Source of the DNA: Orobanche coerulescens
Taxonomy: Eukaryota; Streptophyta; Magnoliopsida; Lamiales; Orobanchaceae
Length of the DNA: 64,000 bases
Direction: 5' to 3'
Assembly (NCBI GenBank): GCA_033398695.1
Contig: CM065818.1
Location: 80,844,092 to 80,908,091, forward strand
Of the stretch, positions 32,705-45,251 are shown piece after piece. The position numbers were made by a program, and so were the translations under genes. The notes under the pieces are model-generated. The model did no database searches. It saw only the letters and a program-made list of their open reading frames with translations, and had not been told where the DNA came from. Each line of letters starts with the position of its first letter. Within the stretch, counting starts at the first letter, position 1.

Positions 32705-34479
32705 TCTCCTCCCCCTTTGAAAGGAATTGACCTCAATTCAGTGATTCCCTCGTCGTCAAGGTAAGATGATAGATCGCCCACGTTAAACGTGGCGTGTACC
32801 CCATAGTCTCCTGGAAGTTCTACCTTGTACGCATTGTCGTTCACCTTTCCCACAATTTTGTAAGGCCCCTCGGCCCTCGGCATAAGTTTGTTCTTGCGTT
32901 TGCTCGGAAATCTCTCTTTTCTTAAGTGTACCCAAACCAAGTCGCCTACTTCGAATAGTCTCGGTTTTCTGTGATTGTTGGATTTTCGTTTGTATTCATC
33001 ACTCACCTCTTTGATTCGATCATGTATTTGTCCGTGCAATTTGATCATCGACTTAAGTTTTGACTCCGCATCTTTGTGTACCAACTCGTCTTTCGGCAAT
33101 GGAATCAAGTCCAAGGGTATATAAGGATTTAATCCGTAAACGATTTCGAAAGGAGAATGTGCCGTAGCATGTGTAGGGGATCGGTTGTAGGCAAATTCCG
33201 CATGAGCAAGTTTCACGTCCCAATCCTTTTGCATTTTATTCACAAGTCCTCGCAACAACGTTCCTAATGTTCGATTTGTGACCTCGGTTTGACTATCGGT
33301 TTGCGGATGGTGCGAAGTGCTAAATAAGAGCTTCGTTCCCACTTTCCTCCATAAAGTATTCCAAAAATAGCTAAGGAATTTCGAATCCCGATCCGACACA
33401 ATAGTCTTTGGTACTCCATGTAAACGAACCACCTCTCGGAAGTATAAGTCGGCCACGTTGCTTGCGTCGTCGGTTTTGTGGCAAGCCACGAAATGAGCCA
33501 TCTTTGAGAACCGATCAACAACCACTATAATAGCATCTTTACCTCGTTGAGTACGGGGTAAAGCGACGATAAAGTCCATGGATACATCTTCCCACGGTCT
33601 TTCTGGAACCGGTAGAGGCATATATGATCCCGGTTTGAACGAACTCTTCGAGATGTGACATGTTACACATTTACTTAAAACATTGTAAACGTCTTTTAGC
33701 ATTTTAGGCCAAAAGAAATGTTCTTTTAGTACTTCCAACGTTTTAGCCGTGCCAAAATGTCCTGCTAAACCACCTCCGTGAGCTTCCCGGACCAATAATT
33801 CCCGAACCGCCTGTTTTGGAACACAAAGCCTATTTCCTTTAAATAGGAAATCACCTTGTAACATGAACTCCCCGAACGGACCAGATTTGCAACGAGTAAA
33901 AATTTCTCCGAAATCCTCATCATTTTCATAACATTCCTTCAATATTTCGAAACCACATAACATGAACTCCCCGAACGGACCAGATTTGCAACGAGTAAAA
34001 ATTTCTCCGAAATCCTCATCATTTTCATAACATTCCTTCAATATTTCGAAACCAAGTAACCGAACCTCCAAAGTAGAAAGTAAGGCATACCTCCTAGATA
34101 ACGCATCCGCAACGACATTGCTTTTACCGTCTTTGTACTTGGATGAAAAGTGAAATGATTGTAGGAATTCCACCCACTTGGCATGCCTCGGACTCAGTTT
34201 ATGTTGCCCGTTAATGTACTTCAATGATTCGTGATCCGAGTGTAGAATAAAATGCTTCGTCCGTAAGTAATGACTCCAATGATCAAGGGCCCGTACGATA
34301 GCATAGAATTCTTTATCGTAAGTACAATAATTCAACCGAGCTCCGTTCAACTTCTCCGAAAAGTAAGCGATAGGTCGTTTACCTTGAATAAGAACCGCTC
34401 CAATTCCAACTCCGCTAGCGTCACACTCAACTTCGAATGGTTGAGAAAAATCGGGTAGTGTTAGAATCGGTGCTTCGCA
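32551..34479 (-). pseudogene. Fam4 pol 3' part: RNase H and integrase, one open frame
   Basis: From 34479 down to 32551 the minus strand has no stop. It starts in the RNase H region at [17 protein letters not shown], then [18 protein letters not shown], the integrase zinc region CVTCHISKSSFKPG, the core ([28 protein letters not shown]) and GVHATFNVGDLSSYLDDE, and ends with an LTR-encoded tail (APTYFGEKTSAEMG, then TILIIGTGIT). A 99-bp segment is duplicated in frame at 33859-34056, giving 33 repeated residues (ILKECYENDEDFGEIF in each). The 5' part of the element is lost where Fam1 copy G begins. Confidence 0.92.
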
Positions 34480-35441
34480 TGATACGAATTCTCACTGGTT
34501 ATGCGAATTCGCTATCGATACAGCGGAAGACTTTTTGACGAGCGGAAGCTATCGGCAAGAAACTGTCGGGAACTGGTGACAACCGCTCGCTACAGCAACA
34601 ATACTGATAATTGATGAAGACGGTAATTCGATACAGCAACTGGATAGGAATTTGGCCAACTGGAAAATGACTCGAAACAGTCCACCTCCAAACAGCGACA
34701 CTCAAACGGACGCGTTTGACGAAAACAAAGTTAAAACAGGAAATAAGTTCGAAGGATCGAACGACACTTTATGCGAAATATCGGACAAGTATACAACTGT
34801 ATCGAAAAATAAACAGAATATCGAAACAAGATATAAAAAGATGTTTTATCAAATTAGACCTATAATTTGATAAAGTGATTTCTCCTCAAGACCTATTGAG
34901 AATCAATCAGATTAGTATTCGAAACGCGTCGAATAAAAACCAAGTTTTGATGAACAACATTCACCAGAAAAAAAACACAAAGTGTTCTCAATTCTTCAAC
35001 ATTCAATAATCTTCCTATTACAACTCTACTGCCACTATTTATAGGCAAAAGTGTCCTGACAAAATAACTTAAACTATTACAAGCTGTTCTTTAAAATAAT
35101 GAAAGGATAATAAAAGTTTCTTCATGTCACTTGTTGACAAAAGTAAAAGTTGGGTCTTGTCTCCAAGTTGAAGTTTGACAGCCGCTTTTTCATATAACAA
35201 GTTGTCAAGAATCCTGCTGCCTTTATAATAAAGAAATGCTGAAAATTCTTTGTTTAGCTACCACTTGGACCTTTTCCCCCTCCCATGTTGCAACTAGCCT
35301 TAAGTTATTCCAATTCCGACAATCAAGGTAACTCCGTGCCTCGTTTCTGTTTTCTCGCCTAAGTAGGTTGTAGTGCGATCGAGGTGTTTTACGTCAATTC
35401 TTACTTCATCTTCTTCGCTTGGAGTATTCGGCTTCGTATCA
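34480..35441 (-). repeat. Fam1 copy G 3' LTR, minus strand
   Basis: This 962-bp Fam1 LTR lies in reverse orientation, with its purine tract at 35442-35455. Its 3' end (34480) abuts Fam4 pol within the codons of CEAPI, so G inserted into Fam4. The second half of a target duplication cannot be checked because the 5' side of G is lost. Confidence 0.92.
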
Positions 35442-36774
35442 TCCCCTCCCCCTTTAAGAGGAATTGTCCTCAATTCTGCAATCCCGTCATCATCAAGATA
35501 AGGAGAAAGATCACCTATGTTGAAAGTAGCATGCACTCCATAGTCACCCGGAAGTTCCAACTTGTAAGCATTGTCATTCACCTTCGCAATTATTTTAAAT
35601 GGTCCCTCAGCTCGTGGCATTAGCTTGTTCTTACGCTTACTCGGGAATCGTTCCTTCCTCAAATGTAACCAAACTAAATCTCCAACCTCGAATAGTCTCG
35701 GCTTTCTTTGCTTGTTCGACTTCCTTTTATACGCCTCGTTTATTTCCTTGATTCGATCCCGCACCTGTTCGTGTAATTTCATCATTGATTTTAGTTTTGA
35801 CTCCGCATCCTTATGCACCAATTCGTCACTTGGTAGTGGAATTAGATCTAGCGGTATGTAAGGATTCAACCCGTAAACTACTTCAAACGGAGAGTGTGCT
35901 GTGGCATGAGTAGGAGAACGGTTGTAAGCAAACTCCGCATGCGCCAGTTTCAGATCCCAGTCCTTTTGTGTTTTGCTCACCAAGCCTCGCAACAGCGTCC
36001 CCAGTGTTCGATTCGTTACTTCAGTTTGTCCGTCGGTTTGAGGATGATGTGAAGTACTAAACAAAAGCTTGGTTCCCACCTTCCTCCATAATGTGTTCCA
36101 AAAGTAGCTTAGAAACTTTGAGTCTCGGTCCGAAACAATAGTTTTCGGAACTCCATGTAATCGCACCACCTCTCGAAAATACAAGTCAGCAACATTACTC
36201 GCATCATCGGTTTTGTGACAAGGAACAAAATGAGCCATCTTTGAAAAACGATCGACAACAACCATGATCGCATCCTTACCTCTTTGGGTTCGAGGCAAAG
36301 CTACAATGAAATCCATGGATACATCTTCCCATGGCCTTTCCGGAATCGGTAAAGGTGTGTAGACTCCTGGTTTGAACGAACTTTTCGCAACATGGCACGT
36401 CACACATTTACTGACTATATTATTAACATCCCCCTGCATTCTTGGCCAGTAAAAATGTTCCTTAAGCACTTCTAATGTCTTGGCCGAACCGAAGTGGCCA
36501 GCCAAACCTCCCCCATGAGCCTCTCGAATCAGCAACTCGCGAATCGTGTGCCTGGGTAGACAAAGACGATTTCCCTTAAAAAGAAAGCCCTCCTGTATCG
36601 AAAATTCTCCCACCGGGCCAGATTTGCACAGGGCGAAGGTCTCGCCAAAATCCGCATCACCTTCGTAATACTCCTTTACTGTATCGAACCCTAGCAAACG
36701 AACATCAAGAGTGGCGAGTAAGGCATAATGCCTAGACAATGCATCTGCCACAATATTGCTCTTGCCATCCTTAT
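35300..36774 (-). pseudogene. Fam1 copy G integrase part of pol
   Basis: The minus-strand frame is open from [20 protein letters not shown] to the LTR-encoded tail ending at 35300. It covers the integrase zinc region, core ([16 protein letters not shown]) and DLSPYLDDD, with no break I can see. Upstream sequence is missing: at 36774 it is cut within the RNase H end by a TGTAATACCC LTR. Confidence 0.9.
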
Positions 36775-37090
36775 GTAATACCCGGTTGTAAGTCAGTAAT
36801 TATCATTCAGTATTTATCATTCAGTAATTGATACTCAGTAATTTTCACTCATTATTAATCATTTGTCACTCAGATTCAGTCATGGTATTCATCATTCAGA
36901 GTAATTGTATCGTGTATCAATCGTCATTCATCACTAATCGGATTGGAGTTTCGTGCCGCATTTATCATCATTGTCATTTCGTTGCGAGCTGTGCGTGAGG
37001 AGTAGCGCACGCTACATAATCCTTTTAGCGTACGCTAATTGGGTATAGGTAGCGCACGCTACCACTCAGCTTTAGCGCACGTTAAGGTTG
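36775..37090 (+). repeat. TGTAATACCC-type LTR fragment (copy K3)
   Basis: It starts cleanly at TGTAATACCCGGTTGTAA inside Fam1 copy G and matches the start of K1 in inverted orientation. Three to four motifs of the TAGCGTGCGCTA type (for example TAGCGCACGCTA near 37000 and TAGCGTACGCTA near 37026) mark the start of the palindrome array. It is cut at 37091 by the Fam6 LTR. Confidence 0.8.
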
Positions 37091-37994
37091 TGATACGAAT
37101 TACGTAAGTAATGCGTATAAACACAACGGAAGATTAACAAGTTTACAATATGGATCAAAAATTACAAAGGTGATGGACGAATTTAATGGGATTCGGCCGT
37201 GATATAGTATGATGTACGGAGTTTGGTGTGTTTTTATCGAACTAGACCTATAACTCGATAAAAGGGTAATCTCTTCCCAAGACCTTTTGAGAATTGATCA
37301 AGTTAAAATCTCGAGACTCGTCGAAACAATAACTAAAGTTTGTCGAACTCGTTCAACGTATATTTCAAAGGAAATACAATGTTTATTATGATTCTCGATG
37401 ATTTACAAATACAACGAACACTACTATATATAGTAGTTTCCAACCGTAAGAAAATACAACAAAACGAGAAAACGAACTTCCTAGCAACTTCCTATTTCGG
37501 CCGAAATCTTCAAGTAGATACCAAGCAATCTTGGTGTTATTAGGTGAAAGAGACATGAGGCAAACTTTGGTCTTGATGGTGACATGAAGTAGAACAAAAT
37601 ATCCTCCCTTGCACTTGCTTCCAATCGCCGAACTTTAGGAGGATTTGGTGTTGATTTGATGAAGATATCTTGATGGTGACATGAAGAAGAAAGTCTTCAC
37701 TCCATCTATAAGCTTCGGCCGTTTGTGTCATGGTGGGGAAGGAGGTGATCTTCATTTATTTTGTGAAAGATATGAAGACAAAGTGTCCCTTTCAAGCATG
37801 TTTTGGCCGATCTTCATGCTTTTCGGTCGATCCGTCATTCAATTCTACGTTACTCCGATTCCGATTAACAACGTAACTCCAATCCGCTTAACATTTTCTC
37901 CTAAGTATAACGATGCATGGCCATGCGAATTTGCATCATCATGGATGTCGATTTTTATCGGAGTTTCTTCGATCGAATATTAGATATCGTATCA
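37091..37994 (-). repeat. Fam6 3' LTR
   Basis: On the minus strand it runs TGATACGATATC to AATTCGTATCA. The TATA box is inside the perfect 18-bp palindrome ACTACTATATATAGTAGT (37420-37437). Hairpins are at 37276-37291 (loop AAGGTC) and 37235-37260. The LTR-encoded tail (LYLGENVKRIGVTLLIGIGV) is present but shifted by a small indel relative to pol. A short ORF in this LTR (37681-37983, +) is a shadow. Confidence 0.88.
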
Positions 37995-40900
37995 TTCCCT
38001 CCGTCTTTGAAAGGAATTGACCTCAATTCCGCAATGCCATCGTCAAGATAAGGTGAGAGATCACCTACGTTGAATGTCGCGTGTACTCCGTATTCGCCGG
38101 AAGTTCGACTTTGTATGCGTTGTCGTTCACCTTTTCCACAATTTTGTACGGACCCTCGGCTCTCGGCATCAATTTGTTCTTCCGGTTGCTTGGGAATCTT
38201 TCTTTTCTCATAGGTATTCAAACAAAGTCGCCAACATCATATAATCTCGCCTTTTTATTTTTGTTCGTCTTCCGTTTGTATATTTCATTTACTTCTTTAT
38301 TCGGGTCCCGTATCTTTTCATGTAACTTCACCATTGATTTGAGTTTTGCTTGGCGTCTTTGTGAACCAACTCGTTGCTCGGTAAAGGGAATCAAGTCCAA
38401 TGGCAAGTGCGGATTTAATCCGTATACCACTTCAAAAGGTGAATGGGCCGTGGCATAACCGGTGATCGGTTGTATGCGAATTCCGCATGAGCAAGTTTAA
38501 CGTCCCAATCCTTCGTGTTTTATTTACCAACCTCGCAATAATGCTCCCAAGGTTCGATTAGTCACCTCGGTCATCTGGCCGGTTTGCGGGTGATGTGAAG
38601 TCTTGAATAGGAGTTTAGTACCAACTTTCCTCCATAAAGTATTCCGTATAACTCGAAATTTGGAATCTCGATCCGACACGATAGTTTTGGAACTCCGTGT
38701 AAACGAACTACTTCCTAAGTACAAGTCCGCCACATTGCTTGCATCATCGGTTTTGTGGCACGCGATAAAGTGAGCCATTTTCGAAAACGGTCGACAACCA
38801 CCATGATCTAGTCTTTGCCTAGTTGAGTACGAGGTAAAGCCACAATAAAATCCATCGAGACATCCTCCCACGGTCGTACCGGTATCGGCAACGGCATGTA
38901 TGTACTCGACTTGAACGAACATTTCATCATGTGACAAGTTACGCATTTGCTCACGATTGTGCCGACGTCACCATACATCTTCGGCCAAAAGAAATGTTCT
39001 TTTAGCACCTCTGATTTTGGTCGAACCGAAGTGACCGCTAGTCCTCCTCCGTGCGCCTCCCGAACCAACAATTCCCGAATTGTATGCCTCGGCACACACA
39101 ATTTATTTCCCTTGAAAAGAAAGCCATCCTGTAAAATAAATTCCTCGTATGGGGCCGTTTTACAACGGTTAAAAATTTCCCCGAAGTCCAAATCGTCGTT
39201 GTAATGATCTTTCAAAGTCTCGAACCCCAACAAACGAACATCTAGCATTGACAGTAAGGCATATCGTCTCGATAGTGCATCCGCCACTACATTACTCTTC
39301 CCGTCTTTGTACTTGGATGAAAAGTGAAAAGATTGTAAAAATTCCACCCATTTTGCATGTCTCGGGCTTAGCTTACTCTGTCCGTTGATGTATTTCAACG
39401 ACTCGTGCTCCGAATGCAGCACGAAATGTTTCGAACGCAGATAATGACTCCAATGATCGAGTGCTCTTACGATAGCATAGAACTCCTTGTCGTAAGTACA
39501 ATAATTCACTCGGGCGCCACTTAACTTCTCCGAAAAATAGGCGATGGGATGGCCTCTTTGAATAAGCACTGCCCCGATTCCAACTCCGCTAGCGTCGCAT
39601 TCTACCTCAAACGGTTGTGAAAAATCGGGTAACGTCAAAATCGGCGCTTCACATAATTTTCCTTTTAAATTTTCAAAAGCCTTTGGGTCGCCTCGTTCCA
39701 TGCAAAGGTTCCTTTTTCGACACTCCGTGATCGGACCGAGATAGTGTCAAGTCCCGTATGAATCGCTTCAAAAAGAAGCGAGGCCATGAAATGACCGTAC
39801 CTCCGTGATTGTCTTTGGGGTCGGCCACGACTTGATTGCCGCGATCTTCTCTTGGTCGACCAAACTCCGTCTTCGAAACAACATAGCCGAGAAAGACAAG
39901 ACTCTCGACTAGGAAAGTACACTTCTCCCGTTTTCCATAAAGTTTTGTTCCTTAGCGTCTCAAACACGCCGCAAATGTTCGAGATGTTCTTCTACGGACC
40001 GATCAGATCAAAATGTCGTCTAAGTACACGACAACAAACTTTCCCAAGAAAGGTTTAAGAACCTCGTTCATCAACCTCATAAAGGTGCTCGGGGCGTTGG
40101 TGAGGCCGAATGGCATCACAACCCATTCGTAAAGTCCATTCTTCGCTTTAAACGCCGTTTTCCATTCGTCTCCCTCTCGCATGCGGATTTGATGGTATCC
40201 GCTCCGTAAATCAACTTTGGAAAATATAACCGAGCCATGTAACTCGTCTAAAGATGTCGCCTAGTCTCGGATGGGAAACCGATACTTGACGGTGATGTTA
40301 TTCACACTCATCACAATACACATTCGCCATGTTCCGCTCTTTTTTGGTACAAGTAGAACTGGAACCGCACACGGACTTAAACTTTCTGACATATCCGTGA
40401 TTCATGAGTTCACAATTTGACGTTGTAGTTCTTTGGTTTCTTCGGGATTACAACGATACGCCGCTTTGTTCGGTAATGGAGCTCTCGGTATAAGATCAAT
40501 CTGTGTTCAATCCCGCGGATAGGTGGTAATCCTACCGGCAAGTCTTCGAAATACGTCCAAAACTCGTGTAATAGTGCGTCTATCTCTTCCTCATGTTGCG
40601 ATTTGGTGGCAAGATTTCGTACCTCTTTGATCATCATCAAATAAACACGTTCGCCATCGTCAATGGCGTGTTCGACTTCTTTCTCGCTTGCAAACATCGT
40701 AAGTTTCGGTCCTTCGACTTTTTCGAACTCATCGTCCGGATAGCTTGAGGTGACATAGGTTTAAGAACAATTTTTTACCTTTGTCACGTAACTCATACTC
40801 ATTACTCCTCCTCGATGTAGTACGTCCCGATCAAATAACCAAGGTCTTCCTAATAACACGTGACATGCGTCCATCGGTAGTACATCGCATGTAATGTCAT

Positions 40901-42143
40901 CGCCATACGAACCCATGGTGAGTCCGACCTTCACTTGTCTTGATACCTTCACTTTTTCCCATCATCGAGCCAATGGAGTGCATACGGCTTAGGATGGGCC
41001 GTGGTGATCAAACCGAAGTTTTGAAACCATCTCGCTTGATGCCACGCTTGTGCAACTTCCACCGTCAATGATCAAGCTACACCATTTATCTCCGACACGA
41101 CACTTCGTGTGGAAGATTTGGTCCCGTTGTTCTTCGTCACTTGGGGCAGCCTTCGCTTGTAACATGCGAAGGACAAGGTTCGTGTCATAGTTCGGGCATC
41201 GTATGCCTCGCATTCTTCTTCTTCGTCGCCTTCTAAGTTAAAAACGTCTCCAACTCTTTCTTCTTCGCTAATAATTCCTCTCGGCGGCTATGGCTTCTCG
41301 CAACGTTACAATACTCCGATTTGGACAAGCACTTTGATAGTGTCCAAATCCTTGACATTTGAAACACCGGACTTTAGATAGGCTTGTTTCTTTTGGTGTG
41401 ATAGGAGTTTTGGAAGGGTAGTAACGGTCGCTTGTGGTGACAGTTTTGGAAACGAGCTAGAACTCGCGCCAAAGTTGGTATTTCCGTATTTAGGTGGGAA
41501 TTCGGGTTTAGAGAGTTTTGTTTTGTTTTGATTTTCCAACTTTATGCAAAGCCCGCATAAAGTATCGAAGTCGGAATAGGGGTAGAGTTCCACGGAATTA
41601 GCAATATTTTTGTTCAAACCTCGTAGGAAACGGACATGCGCAATTCTTCGCTTTCTTCAAGTTCTTCCATCAAGGATAAGTTTTCAAACTCCTCGATGTA
41701 CTCGACACTTAGCTTTCCTTGCGTGAGGTCGAAATTTTTCTACAGACTTAGCTTGTGTGTCGCGGGACATATCTTTTCGTAGTTTCCTTTTAGGGAATCC
41801 CACGAACGTATCTTCTCTTTTCCTAAGACGACTTCTTTGCGTCTTCATTCGCTCAAACCAAAGGGAAGCTCCCTTTCCAAGTTTGAGAATCGCGTACTTG
41901 CAACGTACCTCGTCATTGAGCTCCTTGAACTCAAACATTCGTTCAATTTTTCTTTCCCACTCCAAATAAACCTCAGATCGGTGCCGCCTACGAACTCCGG
42001 AAGTTCGCTGGTCTTGTATTCATCCGCATGTCGTGGTGCATGCATGGTGTCATGTCCTCGTGCATGGATTCTCGGGCCCGCAAGCCACGAAGAACGTCAC
42101 GTAGTTGTGCTACTTCTTCATCGGTGAATGCCATCTTCTTCAT
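37995..42143 (-). pseudogene. Fam6 gag-pol, heavily frameshifted
   Basis: The likely start is MKKMAFTDEEVAQLRDVL at 42143. Pieces in order on the minus strand: capsid EVYLEWERKIERMFEFKEL-like (41684-41965), gag end (41306-41617), protease LIIDGGSCTSVASSEMV (near 41070), RT remains with a YLDDILI segment near 40030, RNase H and integrase zinc region (38808-39701), integrase core with DRDSKF (38524-38946) and the DLSPYLDD end (37955-38221). At least eight frame breaks separate the pieces. All domains of an autonomous Ty3/gypsy element are present, but it cannot code for a working polyprotein. Confidence 0.88.
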
Positions 42144-42183
42144 GATGTCGAGAACTATGAGACAAATGTCTCGATACCACTTA

Positions 42184-43088
42184 TGATACGAATTACGTAA
42201 GTAATGCGTATAAACACAACGGAAGATTAACAAGTTTACAATATGGATCAAAAATTACAAAGGTGATGGACGAATTTAATGGGATTCGGCCGTGATATAG
42301 TATGATGTACGGAGTTTGGTGTGTTTTTATCGAACTAGACCTATAACTCGATAAAAGGGTAATCTCTTCCCAAGACCTTTTGAGAATTGATCAAGTTAAA
42401 ATCTCGAGACTCGTCAAACAATAACTAAAGTTTGTCGAACTCGTTCAACGTATATTTCAAAGGAAATACAATGTTTATTATGATTCTCGATGATTTACAA
42501 ATACAACGAACACTACTATATATAGTAGTTTCCAACCGTAAGAAAATACAACAAAACGAGAAAACGAACTTCCTAGCAACTTCCTATTTCGCCGAAATCT
42601 TCAAGTAGATACCAAGCAATCTTGGTGTTATTAGGTGAAAGAGACATGAGGCAAACTTTGGTCTTGATGGTGACATGAAGTAGAACAAAATATCCTCCCT
42701 TGCACTTGCTTCCAATCGGCCGAACTTTAGGAGGATTTGGTGTTGATTTGATGAAGATATCTTGATGGTGACATGAAGAAGAAAGTCTTCACTCCATCTA
42801 TAAGCTTCGGCCGTTTGTGTCATGGTGGGGAAGGAGGTGATCTTCATTTATTTTGTGAAAGATATGAAGACAAAGTGTCCCTTTCAAGCATGTTTTGGCC
42901 GATCTTCATTCTTTTCGGGTCGATCCGTCGTCGAATTCTACGTTACTCCGATTCCGATTAACAACGTAACTCCAATCCGTTTAACATTTTCTCCTAAGTA
43001 TAACGATGCATGGCCATGCGAATTTGCATCATCATGGATGTCGATTTTTATCGGAGTTTCTTCGACTGGAATATTAGATATCGTATCA
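42184..43088 (-). repeat. Fam6 5' LTR
   Basis: This 905-bp LTR is nearly identical to the 3' LTR, with a few single-base gaps such as near 42414 and 42590. The LTR tail frame is uninterrupted here (TISNIPVEETPIKIDIHDD then SLYLGENVKRIGVT). It borders copia sequence at 43089 without a matching target duplication. Confidence 0.88.
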
Positions 43089-43225
43089 TATTCTACTTAT
43101 AGGAAATAATGTAGCAATACTCAACACTGTGAAATCTTGGCTTTCTAAAAAATTCTCCATGATGTCAACAAGTCTTGAATATACTTGTATACCATAATGT
43201 GTGGTATTGAGTGCAAGTGGGAGAT
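43089..43225 (+). pseudogene. Copia RT scrap and 3' end
   Basis: The stretch repeats, with changes, 44375-44455 (VAMLSNVKSWLSKKFSM) and then jumps to the sequence before a copia LTR (GTGCAAGTGGGAGA purine run). Most of RT and all of RNase H are missing between the two, a simple internal deletion. Confidence 0.7.
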
Positions 43226-43555
43226 TGTTAGGAATATGCCCTCGAATGTCACTCAGAGGATGAGAGAGAAGGGGCATTGTACCTGTAATTATGGAATTAT
43301 CAATTAAAGGTTTTATGATTCATTCACTGTTTATTGTATTTCAAATGCATTCCTGATTTGGTAAACATGAATTGAAGTCCATGTAAATAAGAGAAAACAT
43401 TCCATTCTAGTTATCAGATAAGAGAAAATGCATTGGAAGTGCTTAAAGTTTATTTACGTAAACCGTTCGCAAGTCGATAAACTTAATTGGGCATTAAGTT
43501 TTGAGTAAGACTTGTATAACTAATGATAGGACGTGTGCATATCTTTAATAGACGA
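43226..43555 (+). repeat. Copia LTR, second copy
   Basis: TGTTAGGAATATGCCCTCG begins an LTR-like stretch that aligns with 29692-30019. The 3' end is not certain, as neither copy ends at a clear CA with a primer site. Copia pol sequence follows shortly after, without gag or integrase. Confidence 0.75.
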
Positions 43556-44514
43556 TACAGTATGGATAAGATTGAGGCTCGGGTAGAAATATCTCTTTGG
43601 AAAAGTATAATGAAAGTCCTGAGGAGACATCTGATCAAGGATCACGAACCGAACTTATTGTAACACGACCTCCACTTCGAAGGTCTGATAGGGTGTCTCA
43701 CTTACCTGAGAGGTATGGCTATACACATTTAGTGGAACTGGGTCTCCACGACACACCTGATAGCCGTGAGGACAACCCTGTTACCTATGACCAAGCAATA
43801 GTGGATGTAGACTCCGATAAATGGCAAGAAGCAATAGAAGCTAAGATAGACTCGATGCATGCCAATCAGGTCTGGACTCTAGTAGATCTACCAACTGGCA
43901 TGAGGCCTATTGGAAGTAAATGGATCTATAAGAGATAGACTAATGGGGATGGCAAGGTTGATGCTTATAAGGCCAGGCTTGTGGCAAAGGGTTATACCCA
44001 AAGGGAAGGGATCGATTATCATGATACCTTCTCGCCCGTAGCTATGATCAAGTCTATTCGCATGATGCTTGCTGTTGCTGCCTATTATGATTATTAAATA
44101 TGGCAAATGGACATCAAAATGGCTTTTCTAAATGAATACCTCGAGTAGAAAATCTATATGGAACAGCCTAAGGGTTTTGTGTCCAAAACTAATATTCATA
44201 AGGTGTGTAAGCTGCAACAAGCCATTTATGGGCTGAACCAAGCTTCTCGGAGTTGGAACCTTCGATTTGACGAAGCAGGAAAGGATTTTGACTTCGTGTG
44301 AAATGAGGAGGAACCATGTGTTTACAAGAAGGTCATCGGGAGCAACATTCCATTATTAGTACTATATGTAGATGATATTCTACTTATATGAAATAATGTA
44401 GCAATGCTCAGCAATGTGAAATCTTGGCTTTCTAAAAAATTCTCCATGAAAGACTTGGGAGAAACTTCCTATATTTTAGGGATCACAAGGAGTAACATAT
44501 TTCAAGGTTTGTTG
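43556..44514 (+). pseudogene. Copia pol fragment (linker and RT)
   Basis: PPLRRSDRVSHLPERYGY is the typical linker between copia integrase and RT. RT follows with [40 protein letters not shown] and LYVDDILL. Several stops break the frame, including after WIYKR (43936) and after AAYYDY (44096). It ends near LGETSYILGITRS, where element H begins. Confidence 0.88.
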
Positions 44515-45251
44515 GACATATGGTGAGTACGGATACACTTAAGAAAGAGAGATTTCTTGTAGGGATAAGACCAAAACTCTATAGAGCTGTGAGTATGGCT
44601 GGAATATAAGGAGTAACATATTCCCAAATTGCTGAGAGTGCACTGGTTGCAGAACAAGCTGAGCTAAAAATTAGGCGAGCACAAGAGGTTCGGCATCGGT
44701 TGCTCAAGGACAAACAAGGACATCATTGGAATGGAAATGAAAAGAAAAGGCCACCTCTGTTTTAGAGCTCTAAACCCAAATTACAACCTTCTTACTCAAA
44801 GTATGGAAGGAAACACACTAAAACCTGTCTTTGGGGAATGAGAGTATGTTTTTCATGTGGATACTATGGGCATATAGCTAATTTGTACCAGAATAGACAA
44901 AACCCGATGATACAAGAGAGAGCCCCAGCTAGAGCTTTTACCATGAATTGAGAGGATGCAGCAGCGAACCCATCTGTCATTCCAGGTAACTTATCAATTT
45001 TTCATTTTCCAACATTTGCATTGCTTGATCCTGGAGCAACACATTCATTTGCATCCATTGAGTATGTGAGGAAGTTGAATAGAGTATCCAATGAACTTGA
45101 GGTGGGGTATAATGTAGTGATTCCTTCTGGGGATTCAAAACAGACTAATAAGATTTTACGAGCATGTTATATCCCAATGGGAGGTAGAGAACTATATATT
45201 GGTATAATTTTGTTAGGCATGAATGATTATGATGTAATTTTGGGCATGGAC
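44515..45251 (+). pseudogene. Element H (Tekay-like Ty3/gypsy): gag end and protease
   Basis: Broken frames read KKERFLVGIRPKLYRAVS and VAEQAELKIRRAQEVRHRLL (gag end), then the knuckle CFSCGYYGHIANLY near 44855, where the last cysteine is tyrosine, and protease LLDPGATHSFASIEY with DVILGMD. Stops and frame changes are frequent. The sequence stops at GGCATGGAC, where Fam1 copy F begins, and continues at 56463. Confidence 0.85.

Larger units (their letters stand above)
37091..43088 (-). mobile_element. Fam6 full-length element, minus strand
   Basis: It has a 3' LTR (37091-37994), a broken gag-pol and a 5' LTR (42184-43088), with a primer-site relative TGGTATCGAGACA on the minus strand next to the 5' LTR (42168-42180). 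The two flanks do not share a 5-bp duplication (GGTTG on one side, TTCTA on the other) and belong to different elements, so it has been recombined or flanked by a deletion after insertion. Confidence 0.88.
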
